A stretch of DNA of 7,804 nucleotides, taken from the NCBI GenBank assembly GCA_903866425.1, contig CAIPNN010000148.1:1-7804 (forward strand), written 5' to 3'. Under the pieces are notes generated by a model. The model did no database searches and was not told the origin of the DNA. It saw nothing but the letters and a program-made list of their open reading frames with translations. Origin of the DNA: an uncultured Actinomycetes bacterium. GTDB lineage: Bacteria > Actinomycetota > Thermoleophilia > Miltoncostaeales > Miltoncostaeaceae. Below, piece after piece: positions 6,001 through 7,804 of this stretch. Each line of letters opens with the position of its first letter. Within the stretch, counting starts at the first letter, position 1. The position numbers and the translations under genes are program-made.

Positions 6001-7804
6001 AGCACACCGGTCACGCGGCCGCCGAGGCCGCCAGCACCGGCGTTGGCACCCGTCGACGTTGCGGCAGCGCCAGAGGCACCCCGCACGTCAAACGGCATCT
6101 GCGTCACGCCCGGGGGCACCACGAACGGCGTGGGCGCGTTGGGGTTGCTGGGCGCGATGACCTGCGTCTGCATGGGACGCGACACCGCGGTGAGCGATCC
6201 GCGGCCGTTGGTGGCCGTCACGCGCACACGCACGTACTTGCTCACATCGCCCGCCACCGGCGTGTACGTCGACGTGGCCTGGCCACTGCCCGAGGCCGAC
6301 GACCAGCTGGTCATGTTGCTCGATACCTGCCAGTCGTACGCGTAACTGATGGTGGGTGCGCCCACCCACGTCCCACCATCGGTGGGCACCGGGGTACCGG
6401 CAACGATGGCGCCGGTCACCTGCGGCAGCGCGCTGTTCACCAGGGTGAACTGGCCGGTGATGGTCTGGGCGTTGGATGCCGCAGCGGGGCCCGTGTTCCC
6501 GGCCAGATCGGTGACGGTGGTGCTGTTGAGCCCCAAGGTCACCGTGCCATCGGTAGGCGTCCCCGTGTGCGACACCGTCACGGTGTACGCACCGGCACCG
6601 CTGCCAGACACGCCCGACACTGTCCAGCCGGTGGATGTTCCACCCACGCTGAAGTCGCCGGTGCCGAGGCCGGTTACGGGCTCATCAAAGGTCACGCTGT
6701 ATGTGGTGCCGGTGGTGCTGAAGGTCGTCGCCGTGGGTGTGAACGACGCCACGGCCGGAGCGGTGCGGTCAATCACCGTGCTGGTGGCCGCGGCGGTGAG
6801 CACCGACGGGTACGCGGCGCCGTCAACGATGACGGCGCCGGGCCTCAGGCTCAGCTCAACCGTGCCCGTGGTGGTTGATGCCCCGCCCACGGTGATGGTG
6901 TACGGGCCGGCACCAGAACCGCTGAGCGACTGCACGCTCCACCCGGTCGCCGTACCGCCCACCGTGAACTTCGCCGCCGTGAGCCCGGTGGGCACGCTCT
7001 GGAACATCAGCGTGAACGTGGTGCTGCTGGCGTTGGTGGTGGCCTGATCGGCCTTGAAGGCGAGCAGTGGCGGCGTGGCGGCCGGGTTGCCGATGAGCGC
7101 CCTCGACGCAACGGTGATCGACCCGCGGGCGTTGGTGGCCGTTACCTTCGAGCGCACGAAGCGCCCGGTCTCGCCCGCGCCCACTGTGTAACTGGCGGTT
7201 GTGGCGCCCGCGCCGGTGCCGTTGCTCCAGGCGAGACCGTCAGCCGAGGTCTCCCACTGGTACGTGTAATTGATCGGCGTCGCGCCATTCCAGGTGCCGT
7301 CGGTGGTGGTCATCACCGAACCGGTGCCGGGCGTGCCGCTGGCAACTGGGCGACCCGTGTTGGCAAGGGTGTACGCAGCCGTGACGGTCGACGCGGTGCC
7401 CGACACCACGGGTCCGGTGTTACCGGCGGTGTCGGTCACCGCACCCGCGGCCAACGTGGCGATGATGGTGCCGTCAGGCGGCGTTGCGCCACCGCTCACG
7501 GTGACGGTGTACGCGGTGCCCGATCCGCTCACGCCGCTCACGCTCCAGCCGCTGGAGGTGCCCGTGAACGAGAAGTCGTTGGCGGCCAGGCCGGTGACCG
7601 ACTTGTTGAAGGTGACCGAGTAGGTGAACGAGGTCGCACTGGTGGTGACCGACGCCGGCGTGATGGCCGACACCGACGGTGCGGTGCGGTCAATGGTGAC
7701 CGCCGCCGATGCCTGGGCGGTGGCCGGGCTGGCATTAGCCGCCACATCGGCAACCGCACCCGCTGCGATCTGCGGGATGACCGTGCCCTCGGAGCAGTTG
7801 CTCA
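1..7804 (-). CDS. Giant multi-modular Ig-like repeat surface/secreted protein, internal fragment
   Basis: I translated all 2,600 codons from 7802 down to 3 in one minus-strand frame and found no stop and no frameshift. The start and stop lie outside the window, so no start choice can be made. The order is: partial Big_12-like module, B1, P1, B2, B3, P2, Gly-rich domain, B4-B9, then Y1-Y14. Almost every module boundary is a linker such as TIDRTAP or VDTTPP. The composition is dominated by Thr, Ala, Gly, Ser, Val and Pro. I count about 13 Lys in 2,600 residues, and Cys occurs only at specific module positions. This is typical of extracellular stalk or adhesin proteins of high-GC bacteria. No catalytic domain, signal peptide, transmembrane helix or sorting signal is seen. 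Function as adhesin, matrix or S-layer-associated protein is inferred from architecture only. The coding assignment is very secure; the exact biological role is unknown. Confidence 0.97.
3..122 (-). other. Partial module Y14 running off the downstream window edge (residues 2561-2600)
   Basis: It begins PPVTTPVITSGPNGATSDVTP and continues AWAFTGAGANETYECQMDG to the edge. This is the standard start of a Y module, so the array continues beyond the window. The incoming linker TWITIADPPV deviates from VDTTPP because Asp has moved. Confidence 0.85.
897..1151 (-). other. Variant module Y10 of the YEC-CTSP array (residues 2218-2302)
   Basis: The first strand pair is altered: FGFTLPAGGASTVCSLDG replaces FTGAGAGETYEC-x-LDG, so the Tyr before Cys is Val-minus-one and the aromatic between the Cys is lost (GAPPVPC). 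The CX9C spacing and the SAVDAAGNVG loop are intact. The DNA is otherwise like its neighbours. It is probably a diverged, still functional module. Confidence 0.72.
1404..1712 (-). other. Divergent module Y8 of the YEC-CTSP array (residues 2031-2133)
   Basis: This is the longest copy, at 103 residues. The Cys pair is kept with CX10C spacing (VECRVDGGVWQMPC), but CTSP is replaced by CPVTGTNPGP, and the DAAGN loop is absent. Its place is taken by ARQRKTLADNSSTLSVETS, a basic and polar stretch unlike the rest of the array. The linker IIWTVDLTPP is normal, so the reading frame and module boundaries are unaffected. Confidence 0.78.
3000..3281 (-). other. Expanded module Y2 of the YEC-CTSP array (residues 1508-1601)
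   Basis: At 94 residues it is eight longer than the array norm. The CTSP element reads CATASDPGAQSY, with extra residues before GLADGTHDFRV. The upstream segment TSTVSLTNTTPVAGSATATT also lacks the usual PSI-x-SGP opening. The Cys pair (YSCSMDGAAWAAC) and the DAAGNRGP loop are intact, so the fold is probably kept with a longer surface loop. Confidence 0.75.
3540..3860 (-). other. Last Big_12-like Ig module B9, at the array switch (residues 1315-1421)
   Basis: It reads APGVSALVSTGTSPTNSG, FRVTFNSPVTGLIASAF, GTSTGWTVDSVSGSG, PYTVTLSAG, SGTLGLDLASGSV and DAASNAGP. The AGN loop is altered to ASN. The closing linker TITIDVTPPG is a hybrid: its first half is like the Big_12 linkers and its second half like those of the following Y array. 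Everything downstream is a different module type. Confidence 0.83.
3861..4163 (-). other. Cys-containing Big_12-like Ig module B8 (residues 1214-1314)
   Basis: The fold signature is kept: FTLAFSESVSGIASGDF, ITVTATG, EGTVVARL, PDAAGNTGP and the linker TIDRTAP. The Trp of the GW[TS]V strand, conserved in all eight other full copies, is Cys here (GTATGCTF, codon 4029-4031). A second Cys appears 19 residues later (TATGCSEGTV, codon 3972-3974) in place of the usual Asp-Gly turn. A disulfide between them is inferred, not shown. The partial module at 7683-7802 carries the same CSEGTV element. Confidence 0.85.
4164..5102 (-). repeat. Three canonical Big_12-like Ig modules B5-B7 (residues 901-1213)
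   Basis: The units are B5 4785-5102, B6 4473-4784 and B7 4164-4472, of 106, 104 and 103 residues. Each carries the full pattern: TPT-x-x-x-x-x-AYT-[VL]-TFSEPV-x-G, a G-[TS]-[AS]-[TAS]-GWTVASV-like strand, a YTV-like strand, DGT-[IV]-V and D-x-AGNT-[GA]-P. B6 and B7 are the most similar pair (SFTATTPTR against AFSATTPTR, then IAYTLTFSEPV in both). The linkers are TVDRVAP, TIDRTAP and TFDGTPP. The role is structural, as rod-forming beta-sandwiches. Confidence 0.88.
5103..5423 (-). other. Degenerate Big_12-like Ig module B4 (residues 794-900)
   Basis: Motifs are VLALTPSSTTVNG, YALTFDGNVSGLTASSF, GGTATGWSVQSVTG, NYTVTVASG, DGTLVLRLKG and the linker TTDRTAP. Like B2 it lacks the SEP element (DGN instead) and the AGN loop, which is replaced by a longer segment, DAFSGPAPGAAFDAAS. 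It is the first Big_12-like module after the Gly-rich domain, and B2 is its closest relative in the window. Confidence 0.78.
5424..6125 (-). other. Glycine-rich domain of the ALK/LTK-like 'Gly_rich' type (residues 560-793)
   Basis: I count 82 Gly in 234 residues, about 47 of them in a central 100-residue stretch. The domain opens with FVVPPGVTQMPFDVRGASGA, the usual entry strand of bacterial Gly-rich domains. It continues with LSVTPGETLQVYAG, GGWNGGGG, FGGGGGGASDIRVDG, PRLVVAGAGGGGGYG, AGWFGGGGGYLGAGGGGSSY, and the closing strand VNSGDGAINISYV. The GGWNGGG, GGGGGASDIR, R-x-V-V-A-G-x-GGGG and GGGGSSY landmarks match the glycine-rich family that also includes the extracellular domain of ALK/LTK (Pfam 'Gly_rich', from memory). 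Polyglycine-II helix packing is known for the ALK domain and is inferred here. There are no cysteines. It sits between P2 and B4, and its function is unknown. Confidence 0.82.
5571..5582. repeat. Short GCC triplet runs encoding Gly
   Basis: Four perfect GCC units lie here and four more at 5541-5552. They encode GGC glycine codons on the minus strand, inside the Gly-rich domain. Any slippage would change the Gly count without breaking the frame. Confidence 0.6.
6150..6440 (-). other. Ig-like module P2 with YDW and VTATN signature (residues 455-551)
   Basis: The motifs align one for one with P1: VTGAIVAGTPVP, DGGTWVGAP, ISYAYDWQVSS, TSTYTPVAGDVSKYVRVRV and TATNGRGS. It is Cys-free. A short linker rich in Pro and Asn (6126-6149, SNPNAPTP) separates it from the glycine-rich domain that follows. 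Confidence 0.75.
6441..6761 (-). other. Big_12-like Ig module B3 (residues 348-454)
   Basis: This is a canonical copy: APAVASFTP, YSVTFDEPVTGLGTGDFSV, GTSTGWTVSGVSGSG, AYTVTVSHTG, DGTVTLGL and TDLAGNTGP. Like B1 it ends not in IDRTAP but in TITGQFTL, which passes into a VTATN-type module (P2). The B-P junction is therefore present twice. Confidence 0.85.
6762..7073 (-). other. Degenerate Big_12-like Ig module B2 (residues 244-347)
   Basis: The core is recognisable: FTLMFQSVPTGLTAAKF, GGTATGWSVQSLSGSG, PYTITVGG, GTVELSLRPGAV and the linker VIDRTAP. It lacks both the SEP element after the first strand pair and the AGN loop, which reads DGAAYPS instead. Its opening PPLLAFKAD differs from the APxV opening of most sisters. 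The closest copy is B4, with which it shares GGTATGWSVQS and a 15-base identical stretch. It sits directly after the non-Big_12 module P1. Confidence 0.75.
7074..7364 (-). other. Ig-like module P1 with YQW and VTATN signature (residues 147-243)
   Basis: Key motifs in order are GRPVASGTPGTG, TDGTWNG, PINYTYQWETSADG, ASYTVGAGETGRFVRSKV and TATNARGS. This pattern (GTW, Y-x-W, a D/E-x-G-x-x-V/L-R element, VTATN-x-x-G) is a recurrent Ig-like module in actinobacterial secreted proteins. The typical Cys pair of many such modules is absent. It is the paralogue of P2 and follows a Big_12 module in the same way. The role is presumably structural; a ligand-binding role cannot be excluded. Confidence 0.75.
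7365..7682 (-). other. Big_12-like Ig module B1 (residues 41-146)
   Basis: This complete beta-sandwich module carries the hallmarks of the bacterial Ig-like Big_12 type: APSVSAITP, YSVTFNKSVTGLAANDF, GTSSGWSV, GTAYTVTVSG, DGTIIATLAAGAV and TDTAGNTGP. The usual SEP after the VTF strand is NKS here. It does not end in the usual IDRTAP linker but in TVTAAYTL, which leads into the unrelated module P1. Family assignment is by motif recognition; the accession was not checked. Confidence 0.85.
7683..7802 (-). other. Partial Big_12-like Ig module at the upstream window edge (residues 1-40)
   Basis: This is the C-terminal end of a bacterial Ig-like module. It reads NCSEGTVIPQIAAGAVADV, then AANASPA where the other modules have D-x-AGN-TGPA, and closes with the linker VTIDRT before the next module. 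The Cys at residue 3 (codon 7794-7796) sits where most sister modules have no Cys. The only other copy with CSEGTV is module B8. The first half of the module is outside the window. Confidence 0.85.

Noticed and set aside
5424..6125. Gly-rich segment as collagen or silk-like repeat
   Set aside because: There is no sustained G-x-y triplet periodicity. The ordered landmarks and entry and exit strands fit the globular Gly_rich domain type better.
3360..6878. Plus-strand open frame of over 1,100 codons
   Set aside because: Same mirror-frame artefact. Its apparent Ala/Thr-rich section is simply the complement of the Gly-rich domain and its neighbours.
1..7804. Promoters, terminators, tRNA genes, insertion sequences or attachment sites
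   Set aside because: The whole window is coding on the minus strand. I saw no inverted-repeat terminator, transposase reading frame or RNA gene signature.

Overview
The window is the interior of one very large gene on the minus strand. Reading the complement from 7802 down to 3 in a single frame gives 2,600 consecutive codons with no stop. Neither the start codon nor the stop codon lies inside, so the protein is longer than 2,600 residues and both termini are unseen. There is no intergenic DNA, so there is no promoter, terminator, RNA gene or mobile element to report. The DNA is very GC-rich, with mostly G or C at third positions of the minus-strand codons. The module types (Big_12-like Ig domains, an Ig module with a VTATN signature, a Gly-rich domain, and Ig-like modules with a YEC...CTSP signature) are common in giant secreted proteins of high-GC bacteria. 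An actinobacterium, possibly of the Thermoleophilia or a related group, is the best guess, but it is only a guess.

Layout in protein order, N to C (decreasing coordinates; residue 1 is the codon at 7800-7802). The first part is built on Big_12-like Ig modules of about 101-107 residues: a partial module (1-40), B1 (41-146), then a different Ig-like module P1 (147-243), B2 (244-347), B3 (348-454), a second module P2 (455-551) and a short Pro/Asn linker. A glycine-rich domain follows (560-793), and then six more Big_12-like modules, B4-B9 (794-1421). At about nucleotide 3540 the type changes abruptly. The rest (1422-2600) is thirteen full and one partial modules, Y1-Y14, mostly exactly 86 residues long, each with a CX9C or CX10C pair and most ending in a DAAGN loop and a VDTTxP linker.

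The likely role is an extracellular or cell-surface stalk, adhesin or matrix protein: a chain of beta-sandwich modules carrying one unusual Gly-rich domain. No enzymatic domain, signal peptide, membrane segment or anchor is visible in this part. The most interesting internal details are the Gly-rich domain, which resembles the one in ALK/LTK receptors; a Trp-to-Cys swap paired with a second Cys in one Big_12 module and apparently repeated at the window edge; and sister modules B2 and B4, which both follow non-Big_12 domains and both lack the AGN loop. Very long open frames on the plus strand are mirror-frame artefacts.
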